Assembly (NCBI RefSeq): GCF_000512915.1
Contig: NZ_CP007034.1
Location: forward strand, 2,730,001 to 2,794,000
From: Barnesiella viscericola DSM 18177
GTDB lineage: Bacteria; Bacteroidota; Bacteroidia; Bacteroidales; Barnesiellaceae
Length of the DNA: 64,000 nt
Direction of reading: 5' to 3'
Positions 26,923 through 35,724 of this stretch are shown piece by piece. Position numbers and translations under genes: made by a program. Positions within the stretch are counted from its first letter, which is position 1, and every line of letters starts with the position of its first letter. The notes under the pieces were generated by a model. The model made no database searches. It saw nothing but the letters and a program-made list of their open reading frames with translations, and was not told where the DNA came from.

Positions 26923-26960
26923 AGATGTGCTTCGCCTCTTTTTTGAAACGAAGCGCATCT
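26923..26960 (+). terminator. Hairpin upstream of the GH43 gene
   Basis: AGATGTGCTTCG pairs with CGAAGCGCATCT with one wobble; the loop is rich in T. It is followed by ATTTTACTA and precedes the GH43 start by 30 bases. It is a candidate partial terminator separating binding-protein genes from the enzyme genes. Confidence 0.5.
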
Positions 26961-26990
26961 ATTTTACTAAAATGTAACCGTAATGCCATA

Positions 26991-27974
26991 ATGAAACCCG
27001 TTTTCTGCCTTTTGCTATTTTGCTGCGGATTGTGTCAAATGTCAGCCCTGAACATCGACGATATCAACATCCGTGATCCTTTTATTCTTACCGACAATGT
27101 GAAAAAGATTTACTACATGTATCGCACCTCCGACTCCATCATGGCAGACGGCAAGGTACGTGGAGGCGTGGAAGTATTCACAAGCCGCGACCTGAAAAAG
27201 TGGAACGGTCCGCAGACTGTGATGCGCATACCTGCCGACAATGGTCTGACAGGTACTGTATGGGCTCCCGAAGTACATAAATACCATGGCAAATATTACT
27301 TGTTTGCCACCATCAACAGCGACATCAAGTGGAAAAAGAGAAAAGAAGGATGGGGAGACTACACTTGGCGTGGCACACAGATTTTCCATGCCGACCGACC
27401 CGAAGGTCCGTTCAAGCCGTTCGACTGTTTTGTCACTACCCCGATGGACTGGATGGCACTCGACGGTACGCTGTGGGTGGAAAACGGTACGCCCTATATG
27501 GTATTCTGCCACGAATGGGTGCAGACCGAAGACGGCACTATGGAAGCCGTAGAACTAAAATCGGATCTATCGGCTATGGCAGGCGAACCACAGACACTCT
27601 TCTACGGCTCCGCCCCCGACTGGTCTACCGGCATAGAGCCTTCGCCCGGATCGCCCAAGGGCTACATTACCGACGGATGCTATCTCTACCGTACCAAGAC
27701 CGGAAAACTGCTGATGATCTGGTCGAGTTTCAGCAACGGCGACTATGCCATCGGCATAGCCGAATCGATCACCGGAAGTGTGAAAGGTCCATGGCGTCAG
27801 CAGGAAAAACCGTTATTCGTGAAAAACGGCGGGCACGGCATGATTTTCAAGACTTTCGACGGAGGTCTGAGGCTGATCCTGCACCAACCCAACAGCCCCC
27901 TCGGTGCCGAACGGGCAAAGATCTTCGAGCTGGAAGATACGGGTAACACCTTGCAGTTAAAAAACAAACAATAA
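26991..27974 (+). CDS. GH43 family glycosidase
   Basis: From the ATG at 26991 (an upstream in-frame start at 26925 overlaps the hairpin and gives no signal peptide at the N-terminus) the product is 327 residues. A signal peptide (MKPVFCLLLFCCGLCQMSA) precedes a single five-bladed propeller. DINIRDPFIL supplies the catalytic base Asp, MALDGTLWVENG the pKa-modulating Asp, and YMVFCHEWV the acid Glu region. GTVWAPEVHKYHGKYYLFA is the family signature. GH43 enzymes usually remove alpha-L-arabinofuranose or beta-xylose units. No accessory domain is present. It is the first of six closely spaced enzyme genes. Confidence 0.88.
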   Translation: MKPVFCLLLFCCGLCQMSALNIDDINIRDPFILTDNVKKIYYMYRTSDSIMADGKVRGGVEVFTSRDLKKWNGPQTVMRIPADNGLTGTVWAPEVHKYHGKYYLFATINSDIKWKKRKEGWGDYTWRGTQIFHADRPEGPFKPFDCFVTTPMDWMALDGTLWVENGTPYMVFCHEWVQTEDGTMEAVELKSDLSAMAGEPQTLFYGSAPDWSTGIEPSPGSPKGYITDGCYLYRTKTGKLLMIWSSFSNGDYAIGIAESITGSVKGPWRQQEKPLFVKNGGHGMIFKTFDGGLRLILHQPNSPLGAERAKIFELEDTGNTLQLKNKQ

Positions 27975-28009
27975 GTGAATCCAAAACCCAATCAGTCATA
28001 ATTCATGTC

Positions 28010-30025
28010 ATGAGAACAATCAAGTTTTACGCATTCGCACTCCTTCTGCTGTCGAGTTTCAACAGCATTTCGGCGAAAGAATACCGCCTGCAATCTCCTT
28101 CGGGCAAAATCGCTGCAAATATCGACTGCGGCGACAACCTGAGTTTTTCCGTCTGCTGCAATGGCAAAGAAGTCCTTGCCAAATCGCCCGTTTCGATGAC
28201 ACTGTCCGACGGGACTGTGTGGGGAGAGAAAGCCAAGACAACCAAAGCTGTGCGTAAATCGAACAAGAGCATTATCGAAAGCCCGTTTTCTCCGTCGGCA
28301 ACTATGCCCGATGTCTACAACTCTCTTACCTTGCGTATGAAGGGAGGATGGAGCGTAGAGTTCCGCGCTTATGACGACGGTTTTGCCTACCGCTTTGCAA
28401 GCACATTGGACAAGCCCTACGAAATAGCCACGGAGCAGACCGACTTCAATTTCCCCGCCGACTATACCGCCTCGGTGCCCTATGTGCGCACGGGATCGGA
28501 CGACAACATGCAGTCGCAGTTTTTCAACTCTTTTGAAAACCTCTACACGGTAGAGAGACTATCGGCTCTCAACCCGCGTCGTCTTGCATTTCTCCCCCTT
28601 TCGGTCGATACCGACGGCGTGACCGTAGCTATTACGGAAACCGACCTGAACGATTATCCGGGGCTTTATCTCTACAACCCCGACGGCACAAATTCACTCA
28701 AAGGCAAACATGCGCCCTACCCGACAAAAATTGTCGATGGCGGATATAACAATATAGAAGGCGTTGTCACCGAGACAGCCGACTATATCGCCCGCGTCGA
28801 TGGTCCGCGCACATTCCCGTGGCGTATCCTTGTCATCGGCGATGACAAAGTCGTTGCATCAAGCAACCTGAGTTATCTGTTGGCGGAGCCGTCGCGCATC
28901 GCCGACACCTCATGGATCAAACCCGGCAAGGTGGCATGGGACTGGTGGAACAGCTGGAATATTACCGGAGTTGATTTCGAGGCTGGCATCAACACACCCA
29001 CTTACAAGCATTATATCGACTTCGCGTCGGAGAACGGCATCGAATATGTGATTCTCGACGACGGCTGGGCTGCGGGCAAAGGGGAAAACCTCTTTATCCT
29101 CAATCCTGAAATCGACCTTCAAGAAATAATCGCATACGCCGGAAGAAAGAATGTCGGCATCATTCTATGGGCTGGTTACCGCGCCTTCGAACGCGACCTC
29201 GAAAAGGTGTGCAAGCATTATTCGGAGTTGGGAGTGAAAGGGTTCAAAGTAGATTTCGAAGACCGCGACGACCAACTGATGACCGCCTTCAACTACCGTG
29301 CTGCCGAAGTAGCTGCACGCTATCACCTCGTGCTCGACCTGCACGGGTCATATAAACCGGCAGGTATCAACCGCACGTGGCCCAACGTGCTCAACGTAGA
29401 GGGTGTGAACGGACTTGAAAACGTGAAATGGACCGAAATAGGCGATTTCGACATCATACAATATGATACCATGCTTCCTTTCCTTCGTCAGTTAGCCGGT
29501 CCGATGGACTATACCCAGGGGGCAATGGTCAATGCCGCGCGCCACAATTTCCGCCCTATCCACAGCCAGCCCATGGCACCCGGAACACGTGCACACCAGC
29601 TGGCACTGTACATGATCCTTTTCTCTCCGCTCAACATGCTCTGCGACTCGCCCAGCAACTATCGCCGCGAACAGGAATGTACCGATTTCATAGCCTCGGT
29701 TCCTACCGTATGGGACGAAACGAAAGTGCTCGACGGCAAAATGGGCGAATATATCGTGACCGCACGCCGAAAAGGCAACGACTGGTTTATCGGAGGTATC
29801 ACCAATTGGACTCCTCGCGACCTGACCATCGACCTCAGCCCGCTGAACTTGAAAGAGGGTACTGAAATGACCATATTCACCGACGGAGCCAACGCACACC
29901 GCAACGGCAACGATTACCGGAGCCAAACCACTACTGTCGCTTCGGACTCTCTTCATGTACATCTCGCCCCCGGCGGAGGCTTTGCCGCCCACATCTGCGG
30001 CACAGATCCGACAAGCGATAAGTAA
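28010..30025 (+). CDS. GH97 family, retaining-type (alpha-galactosidase-like)
   Basis: The 671-residue enzyme differs from the minus-strand GH97 in its active site. The paired bases of the inverting group are absent. Instead Asp415 in GFKVDFEDRDDQ takes the place of the nucleophile of the retaining branch (such as BT1871), with Glu470 in VEGVNGLEN as the acid/base candidate. The N-terminal beta-sandwich (YRLQSPSGKIAANI) and TIM barrel (VAWDWWNSWNITGVDFEAG, YVILDDGWA) are complete. A signal peptide (ends SSFNSISA) places it in the periplasm. The retaining branch characterised so far acts on alpha-galactosides, which fits the GH27-like genes nearby. Confidence 0.88.
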   Translation: MRTIKFYAFALLLLSSFNSISAKEYRLQSPSGKIAANIDCGDNLSFSVCCNGKEVLAKSPVSMTLSDGTVWGEKAKTTKAVRKSNKSIIESPFSPSATMPDVYNSLTLRMKGGWSVEFRAYDDGFAYRFASTLDKPYEIATEQTDFNFPADYTASVPYVRTGSDDNMQSQFFNSFENLYTVERLSALNPRRLAFLPLSVDTDGVTVAITETDLNDYPGLYLYNPDGTNSLKGKHAPYPTKIVDGGYNNIEGVVTETADYIARVDGPRTFPWRILVIGDDKVVASSNLSYLLAEPSRIADTSWIKPGKVAWDWWNSWNITGVDFEAGINTPTYKHYIDFASENGIEYVILDDGWAAGKGENLFILNPEIDLQEIIAYAGRKNVGIILWAGYRAFERDLEKVCKHYSELGVKGFKVDFEDRDDQLMTAFNYRAAEVAARYHLVLDLHGSYKPAGINRTWPNVLNVEGVNGLENVKWTEIGDFDIIQYDTMLPFLRQLAGPMDYTQGAMVNAARHNFRPIHSQPMAPGTRAHQLALYMILFSPLNMLCDSPSNYRREQECTDFIASVPTVWDETKVLDGKMGEYIVTARRKGNDWFIGGITNWTPRDLTIDLSPLNLKEGTEMTIFTDGANAHRNGNDYRSQTTTVASDSLHVHLAPGGGFAAHICGTDPTSDK

Positions 30026-30052
30026 CTTCCAATCCAATGACCAATTTCAGAT

Positions 30053-31573
30053 ATGAAAATCTTAAAAACATTTATTGCTATCGTCTTCGGACTCTTTGCA
30101 ATGACAACAACGGCAGCCAACGATATTGCCAATTTTAACAGATATGCCAACGACAACAAACGTATAATGGAATTGCCCAACACAGGATCGCGTGTGGTGT
30201 TCATGGGCAACTCGATCACGGATTTCTGGCCGACCAACCGTCCGGAATTCTTTACCCTTAACGATTTCATCGGCAGAGGCATCTCCGGTCAGACCTCGTA
30301 CGAAATGATCATGCGTTTCCGCGAAGATGTGGTGCGCCTCGCCCCGGCAGGTGTGGTAATCTGTGCCGGCACCAATGACATCGCTCAAAATCTCGACATC
30401 CCGTATGACGAGGAGCGCACGCTCGGCAACATCCTTTCAATGGCAGAAATAGCCAGTGCAAACGGCATACAGGTGTTTCTTGCATCGGTGCTTCCGGTAA
30501 CCAGTTTCCAATGGAATCCCGCCATCACGAACCATAAAGATAAAATCGAAAACCTTAACAGGCGGATAAAGGAATATGCCGACGCACATGATATGCCGTA
30601 TATCGACTACTATTCGGCACTGGTCTACGGCGACCGTGAATTCAACTATGCCCTTACCGGAGACGGCGTTCACCCCAATGCAGAGGGATACCGCATAATG
30701 GAAGGCGTTGTCCTGCCGATTATCCGCGAACGTATACAATTCGAAGGAGGTGTGATCCCCCAACAGGTAACGCTTTCGGGTTCGGCGATTGCCGAAGCCA
30801 ATCCGGTAGTCTGCACCAAAGTGTCAATCACCGGATTCGAGGCTTTCGCAGAACTGAAAGCAGGCGGAAACCTCGAAATCAAGAATGAGGAAAACACATC
30901 GTTTTTCATAACAGACAACAAGATCGCAGAAAACGGACAACCGATGCAGGTTGCAAAAGACGGAGTGTACTGCATTTCTCTCGATTTCCTGACCAAGGTA
31001 GCTTCTGTCAAGGAGGTGACCTCGATGTGCGTGCTCAACTGCTTTAACAAAAAGAGCCTGGCAGACCTGACTTATGCCGGAGAGGGCAAATGGATCGGCG
31101 ATTGGAACGTAAACCTTCAAATGGCATGGGGCGAAGAAAACCGCTACCGCCTGATGATGACTCTCGGCGACGAGAAAGTGAACTGGGGCTATACACGGGG
31201 TGCGACCATGGAACCTGACGGTACGGAAGATTATTTCCACATGATGCGTGTAGAACCAGCCAGCACTTGGGCTAATACCTGGCGTATCCCCGCAAGTTAC
31301 GATGGGAAAACAGTCCGCCTGACAGTTGTTCTGCGAGGCACTTATACCCACCACTACACGGAAGTATCATCCGTAGCACAGGTAGAGACCAGAAATGCCG
31401 GGATCGTGAAACAGGAAGCCGATGCCTTTGTAAGTCTCGCCGACGCAATGATTTATAATATGGCAGGAGCTAAGGTACTGGCTGTGTCAAAAGGCGATGT
31501 CATCACTCTTCCCGAAGGAATTTATGTAGCCAAGTCCGGACCCTTCGCCGAAAAGTTCATAATAAGAAACTAA
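30053..31573 (+). CDS. SGNH/GDSL esterase fused to SusE/F-like modules and sorting tail
   Basis: The 506-residue protein has a signal peptide (ends TTTAAND) and an SGNH hydrolase domain to about residue 225. Ser54 lies in FMGNSITDFW (block I), the oxyanion region in RGISGQTS, block III is CAGTNDIAQN, and the catalytic Asp/His are in GDGVHPNAEG. SGNH enzymes of this type remove O-acyl groups from sugars. Residues about 240-440 form beta-rich SusE/F-like modules (VVCTKVSITGFEAFAELK, YRLMMTLGDEKVNWG). The tail (AMIYNMAGAKVLAV, LPEGIYVAKS, KFIIRN) looks like a T9SS sorting domain. Fusing an esterase to SusE/F modules mirrors the GH27 fusion. Confidence 0.82.
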   Translation: MKILKTFIAIVFGLFAMTTTAANDIANFNRYANDNKRIMELPNTGSRVVFMGNSITDFWPTNRPEFFTLNDFIGRGISGQTSYEMIMRFREDVVRLAPAGVVICAGTNDIAQNLDIPYDEERTLGNILSMAEIASANGIQVFLASVLPVTSFQWNPAITNHKDKIENLNRRIKEYADAHDMPYIDYYSALVYGDREFNYALTGDGVHPNAEGYRIMEGVVLPIIRERIQFEGGVIPQQVTLSGSAIAEANPVVCTKVSITGFEAFAELKAGGNLEIKNEENTSFFITDNKIAENGQPMQVAKDGVYCISLDFLTKVASVKEVTSMCVLNCFNKKSLADLTYAGEGKWIGDWNVNLQMAWGEENRYRLMMTLGDEKVNWGYTRGATMEPDGTEDYFHMMRVEPASTWANTWRIPASYDGKTVRLTVVLRGTYTHHYTEVSSVAQVETRNAGIVKQEADAFVSLADAMIYNMAGAKVLAVSKGDVITLPEGIYVAKSGPFAEKFIIRN

Positions 31574-31589
31574 CCAACTGCAATAATCT

Positions 31590-33899
31590 ATGAAACGATT
31601 TTTGAACATCATCACATTTTTATCCGCCGCTATGGCTCTCTGGGGAGCAGATCTTAATCCGGTGGCAAACCCTGAGGCGGTAGTGACCGAAGGGGTAGTA
31701 CGCATTACAGTCCTCACTCCCGAGATGATACGCGTGGAATACAGCCCGTCGAAACAGTTCGAGGACCGTGCCACATTTACGGTCGTGAACCGCAATCTGC
31801 CCGTACCTCACTTCACCAAGTCGGAGGATAATGAATTCCTCTACATCAACACAGACAAGCTGAAACTGAGATACCGCAAAGGTACAAATCCCTATTTCGA
31901 GCCGAACCCTCCCGCCAACCTCAGCATAACGATGGAACTCAACGGACGCCCCGTGACCTGGTTTCCCGGTCAGGGCGACGGAAAGAACCTCAAAGGTACT
32001 TACCGTACCCTCGACCGTTGCTTCGGCGACGGCTATCGTTCAAAGTTGGAGGATGGTCTGATTTCGCGTTCGGGCTGGGCTGTAATCGACGATTCGCCAC
32101 AGTGCGTACGTACCGACGGCAGCCGCTCGCTCGCCCTTGTTCCCGATGAAACGGGCGTAGACTGGGTTGCTCCACGCGACGACAAACAGTCGCTCGACCT
32201 CTATTTCCTCGGCTACGGTCACGACTACAAACGCGCACTGCACGACTATACCCTTATTGCCGGCAAGATGCCGCTGCCACCGGACTATGCTTTCGGATAT
32301 TGGTACAGCAAATATGAAAACTATACTGCCGACGATTACCGCAACATCATCAAAGACCTTAAAGAGAATGACATCAATACCGATGTCCTGATTCTCGACA
32401 TGGATTGGCATTGGAACGGCGACCCGGATCCCAACAAATCCAACGGACGCGGCGGATGGACCGGTTGGAGCTGGAACTACAACCTGATTCCCGACCCGAC
32501 AAAACTGCTCAAAGACATCCACGACAACGGACTGCATCTCGCACTCAACCTCCATCCAGCCATGGGCGTGGATGCTTCGGAAGACATTTTCCGAGGCATG
32601 GCGGACGATATGGGTCTCGATGCCGACACCACGAAAGTCATTCCGTGGCAACTCGAAGACAAAAGTTTCTATAAGGCATTCGCAAACAACTTCCTGCGCC
32701 CGTTCGAGAAACAGGGTGTCGATTTCTGGTGGCTCGACTGGCAGCAACATCTTACAAGTCCCTACACCGACGGCTTAGGAGAGACATTCTGGTGTAACCA
32801 TGTTTTCTTCAACGACATGAAAGCAAACCGCTCCGACCGCCGACCGATAATCTTCCACCGCTGGGGAGGTCTGGGTAGCCATCGCTACCAGATCGGCTTT
32901 TCGGGCGACACGTTCATCAACTATGCCTCACTCGCATTCCAGCCTTATTTCACTGCCACGGCTTCAAACGTATGCTACGGATACTGGGGACACGACATCG
33001 GCGGACACATGTGGGACAGCAATTATCCGGTGAACGATCCCGAACTGCTGCTGCGCTGGTTCCAGTTCGGTGTATTCTCTCCGATATTCCGCAGCCATGC
33101 CGCAATCGGCACATGGATCAACCGCAAGATATGGACCTATGAGAATTTCCCGCAACTCAACGCGACGGTGAAGCTACGTTATGCCCTATTCCCCTACATC
33201 TACACCATGGCACGCAAGAGCTATGACACAGGTGTCGGAATCTGCCGCCCAATGTATTACGAGTACCCCGAAAACGACGAAGCCTATGTTTTCGAAGAGC
33301 AGTATTTCTTCGGCGACGACATCCTCGTAGCCCCGATCGTAGAACCCTCGGTCGATGGCGTAAGCAAAAAAAGAATCTGGTTCCCCGAGGGAAACTGGTG
33401 GTCGGTGGCTGACAACAAAATGGTCAAAGGAAATTCGATCCAGATACTCGACTTCACCCTCGACCAGATACCGTATTTCTATCGTGAAGGCGCTATCATC
33501 GTGAACAATCCCCCGGAAGTGAAAAGCACAACCGAACGTCCCGCCAAACTGATAGTCAATATCGTTGCCGGGAAAGACGGAGAAACGACGCTTTATGAGG
33601 ATTCGGGCGACTCGAACGACTACGACACCCGTTTTGCCAACACCCGTTTCGCTCAGAAAACAACCGGATCTCTGGCATCCTACACCATCGCCGCCCGTGA
33701 GGGGATAGCCGACCGGCTGCCTTCGAAACGCGCCTACGAACTCCGCATCTATAACACCGATGCGCCCGCAGATGGAAAAGCAAAAGTAGACGGCAAGGAG
33801 GTGAAAGCCGAATACGATGTATCGACACGTTGCACCATTATCCATGTTCCGTCAGCCAAATGCAACAAAGCTCATGAAATAACCGTAAAATATAAATAA
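31590..33899 (+). CDS. GH31 family alpha-glycosidase
   Basis: The 769-residue retaining enzyme has a signal peptide (ends ALWGAD), an N-terminal beta sandwich, the TIM barrel and C-terminal beta domains with DUF5110-like sequence. The nucleophile is expected at Asp383 in GVDFWWLDWQQ and the acid/base at Asp440 in YQIGFSGDT. Other signatures are VLILDMDWHW, PIIFHRWGGLGSHRYQ, GHDIGGH and RSHAAIGTW. GH31 covers alpha-glucosidases, alpha-xylosidases and alpha-galactosidases. The stop overlaps the next start as TAATG, so translation of GH2 is coupled. A second, more AT-rich relative lies at 42593. Confidence 0.92.
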   Translation: MKRFLNIITFLSAAMALWGADLNPVANPEAVVTEGVVRITVLTPEMIRVEYSPSKQFEDRATFTVVNRNLPVPHFTKSEDNEFLYINTDKLKLRYRKGTNPYFEPNPPANLSITMELNGRPVTWFPGQGDGKNLKGTYRTLDRCFGDGYRSKLEDGLISRSGWAVIDDSPQCVRTDGSRSLALVPDETGVDWVAPRDDKQSLDLYFLGYGHDYKRALHDYTLIAGKMPLPPDYAFGYWYSKYENYTADDYRNIIKDLKENDINTDVLILDMDWHWNGDPDPNKSNGRGGWTGWSWNYNLIPDPTKLLKDIHDNGLHLALNLHPAMGVDASEDIFRGMADDMGLDADTTKVIPWQLEDKSFYKAFANNFLRPFEKQGVDFWWLDWQQHLTSPYTDGLGETFWCNHVFFNDMKANRSDRRPIIFHRWGGLGSHRYQIGFSGDTFINYASLAFQPYFTATASNVCYGYWGHDIGGHMWDSNYPVNDPELLLRWFQFGVFSPIFRSHAAIGTWINRKIWTYENFPQLNATVKLRYALFPYIYTMARKSYDTGVGICRPMYYEYPENDEAYVFEEQYFFGDDILVAPIVEPSVDGVSKKRIWFPEGNWWSVADNKMVKGNSIQILDFTLDQIPYFYREGAIIVNNPPEVKSTTERPAKLIVNIVAGKDGETTLYEDSGDSNDYDTRFANTRFAQKTTGSLASYTIAAREGIADRLPSKRAYELRIYNTDAPADGKAKVDGKEVKAEYDVSTRCTIIHVPSAKCNKAHEITVKYK

Positions 33900-35716
33900 T
33901 GAACCGATATCTTTTAGTAGCTGGCTTATTCGCCGGGGCGATTAACTTCGCCTCGGCTTATAAACCGGCAGGAAATAATATAATGACAACATGGGGCGAG
34001 AACATCGACCCCGCGAAAGTGTGGCAGGAATATCCCCGTCCTATTATGGAGCGCGGCGAATGGCAAAATCTTAACGGTCTGTGGGATTATGCCATCGTCG
34101 GTGCCGATGCCGTCACTCCGGCGGAGTATCAAGGAAAGATACTTGTACCATTCTGCGCCGAATCGGCTCTCTCGGGCGTAGGCAAAGAAGTCGGTGCCGA
34201 CAATGCGCTATGGTATAAACGTTCTTTCACCGTTCCGAAGTCATGGCGCGGACGCGACATCTTGCTCAACTTCGGGGCTGTGGACTGGCAAGCCGACGTG
34301 TGGGTAAATGGTGCGAAAGTAGGAAGCCACACAGGCGGTTACACACCGTTCAGCCTCAATATCACTCCGGCACTCAAAACCGCAGGTGACAATGAACTGG
34401 TAGTGCGCGTATGGGACCCGACCGACCTCGGTCCGCAGCCGCGAGGCAAGCAGGTGGCAAAACCGGAACTTATATGGTACACTCCCGTCTCCGGCATCTG
34501 GCAGACCGTCTGGCTTGAACCGGTAAACCCGACACATATCTCCAATCTGAAAATAACACCCGACATCGACCGCAATACGTTGAGAGTCGAAGTGCTGTCG
34601 GCAGGTTCGGGAAACGGCTATATGACCGAGGTTACGGTAAAAGAAAGCGGCAAGACCATTGCTACGGGAAAAGCCCTCGCAGGCGAACCGATGGTTATCG
34701 GCATGCCCGCCGACGTGAAACTCTGGTCGCCCGACAGCCCCCATCTTTATGATCTTGAAGTGCGCCTCACCGACAAGGGCAAGACTCTCGATAAAGTAGA
34801 CAGTTACGCAGCCATGCGTAAGATTTCCACGAAGATGGGCGACAAAGGAATGGTGCGCCTCCAACTCAACAACAAAGACCTGTTTCACTACGGGCTTCTC
34901 GACCAAGGGTGGTGGCCCGACGGATTGTACACCGCTCCATCCTACGAGGCGATGATATACGACATCGACAAGACCATCGACTGGGGCTACAACATGATAC
35001 GTAAGCATATCAAGGTAGAACCCGCCACATGGTACACCTACTGCGACCGCAAAGGCATTATCGTCTGGCAGGATATGCCCAGCGGCGACAAAAACCCCGA
35101 ATGGCAGGGACGAAACTACTTCGACGGAGAAGAGCTGCAACGCACTCCCGAAAGCGAACAAACCTATCGGAAAGAATGGAAAGAGATCATTGATGCTCTC
35201 TACAACTATCCGTGCATAGCTATATGGGTACCTTTCAATGAAGCTTGGGGCCAGTTCAAAACCAAAGAAATAGCCGACTGGACAAAGAACTACGACCCTT
35301 CGCGTCTGGTGAATCCGGCAAGCGGCGGCAACCACTACCCGTGCGGCGATATGGTCGATGTCCACAGCTATCCGTCACCGCCGGTGACCCATGTCTACGA
35401 TGCCAAACGCGCCAACGTACTTGGCGAATATGGCGGTATCGGAATGGCGGTAGAGGGTCATATCTGGGCTCCCGACCGGAACTGGGGCTATATCCAATAT
35501 AAGACTCCCGCCGAAGTGACCGACGCATACATCGGCTACGCCAACTATCTCGACCAACTTGCCTACGATTGGTTTGTCGGTGCCGTCTACACGCAGACGA
35601 CCGATGTGGAAATCGAGGTGAACGGCTTGATGACCTACGACCGCAAAGTCATAAAAATCGACGAGGACCGCATCAGGGAAACAAACCGGCGGATAATAAA
35701 AAACCACAGTAAATAA
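33899..35716 (+). CDS. GH2 family beta-glycosidase
   Basis: The 605-residue enzyme has a signal peptide, a sugar-binding jelly-roll (WQNLNGLWDYAIV, GAVDWQADVWVNG, GGYTPFSLNIT), an immunoglobulin-like domain (about 210-310) and a TIM barrel. The acid/base is Glu448 in IWVPFNEAWG and the nucleophile Glu510 in NVLGEYGG. It lacks the long C-terminal domains of LacZ-type enzymes and is a compact member of the family. Beta-galactosidase, beta-glucuronidase and beta-mannosidase activities all occur in GH2, so the sugar removed is not determined. Confidence 0.9.
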   Translation: MNRYLLVAGLFAGAINFASAYKPAGNNIMTTWGENIDPAKVWQEYPRPIMERGEWQNLNGLWDYAIVGADAVTPAEYQGKILVPFCAESALSGVGKEVGADNALWYKRSFTVPKSWRGRDILLNFGAVDWQADVWVNGAKVGSHTGGYTPFSLNITPALKTAGDNELVVRVWDPTDLGPQPRGKQVAKPELIWYTPVSGIWQTVWLEPVNPTHISNLKITPDIDRNTLRVEVLSAGSGNGYMTEVTVKESGKTIATGKALAGEPMVIGMPADVKLWSPDSPHLYDLEVRLTDKGKTLDKVDSYAAMRKISTKMGDKGMVRLQLNNKDLFHYGLLDQGWWPDGLYTAPSYEAMIYDIDKTIDWGYNMIRKHIKVEPATWYTYCDRKGIIVWQDMPSGDKNPEWQGRNYFDGEELQRTPESEQTYRKEWKEIIDALYNYPCIAIWVPFNEAWGQFKTKEIADWTKNYDPSRLVNPASGGNHYPCGDMVDVHSYPSPPVTHVYDAKRANVLGEYGGIGMAVEGHIWAPDRNWGYIQYKTPAEVTDAYIGYANYLDQLAYDWFVGAVYTQTTDVEIEVNGLMTYDRKVIKIDEDRIRETNRRIIKNHSK

Positions 35717-35724
35717 AAATACAG

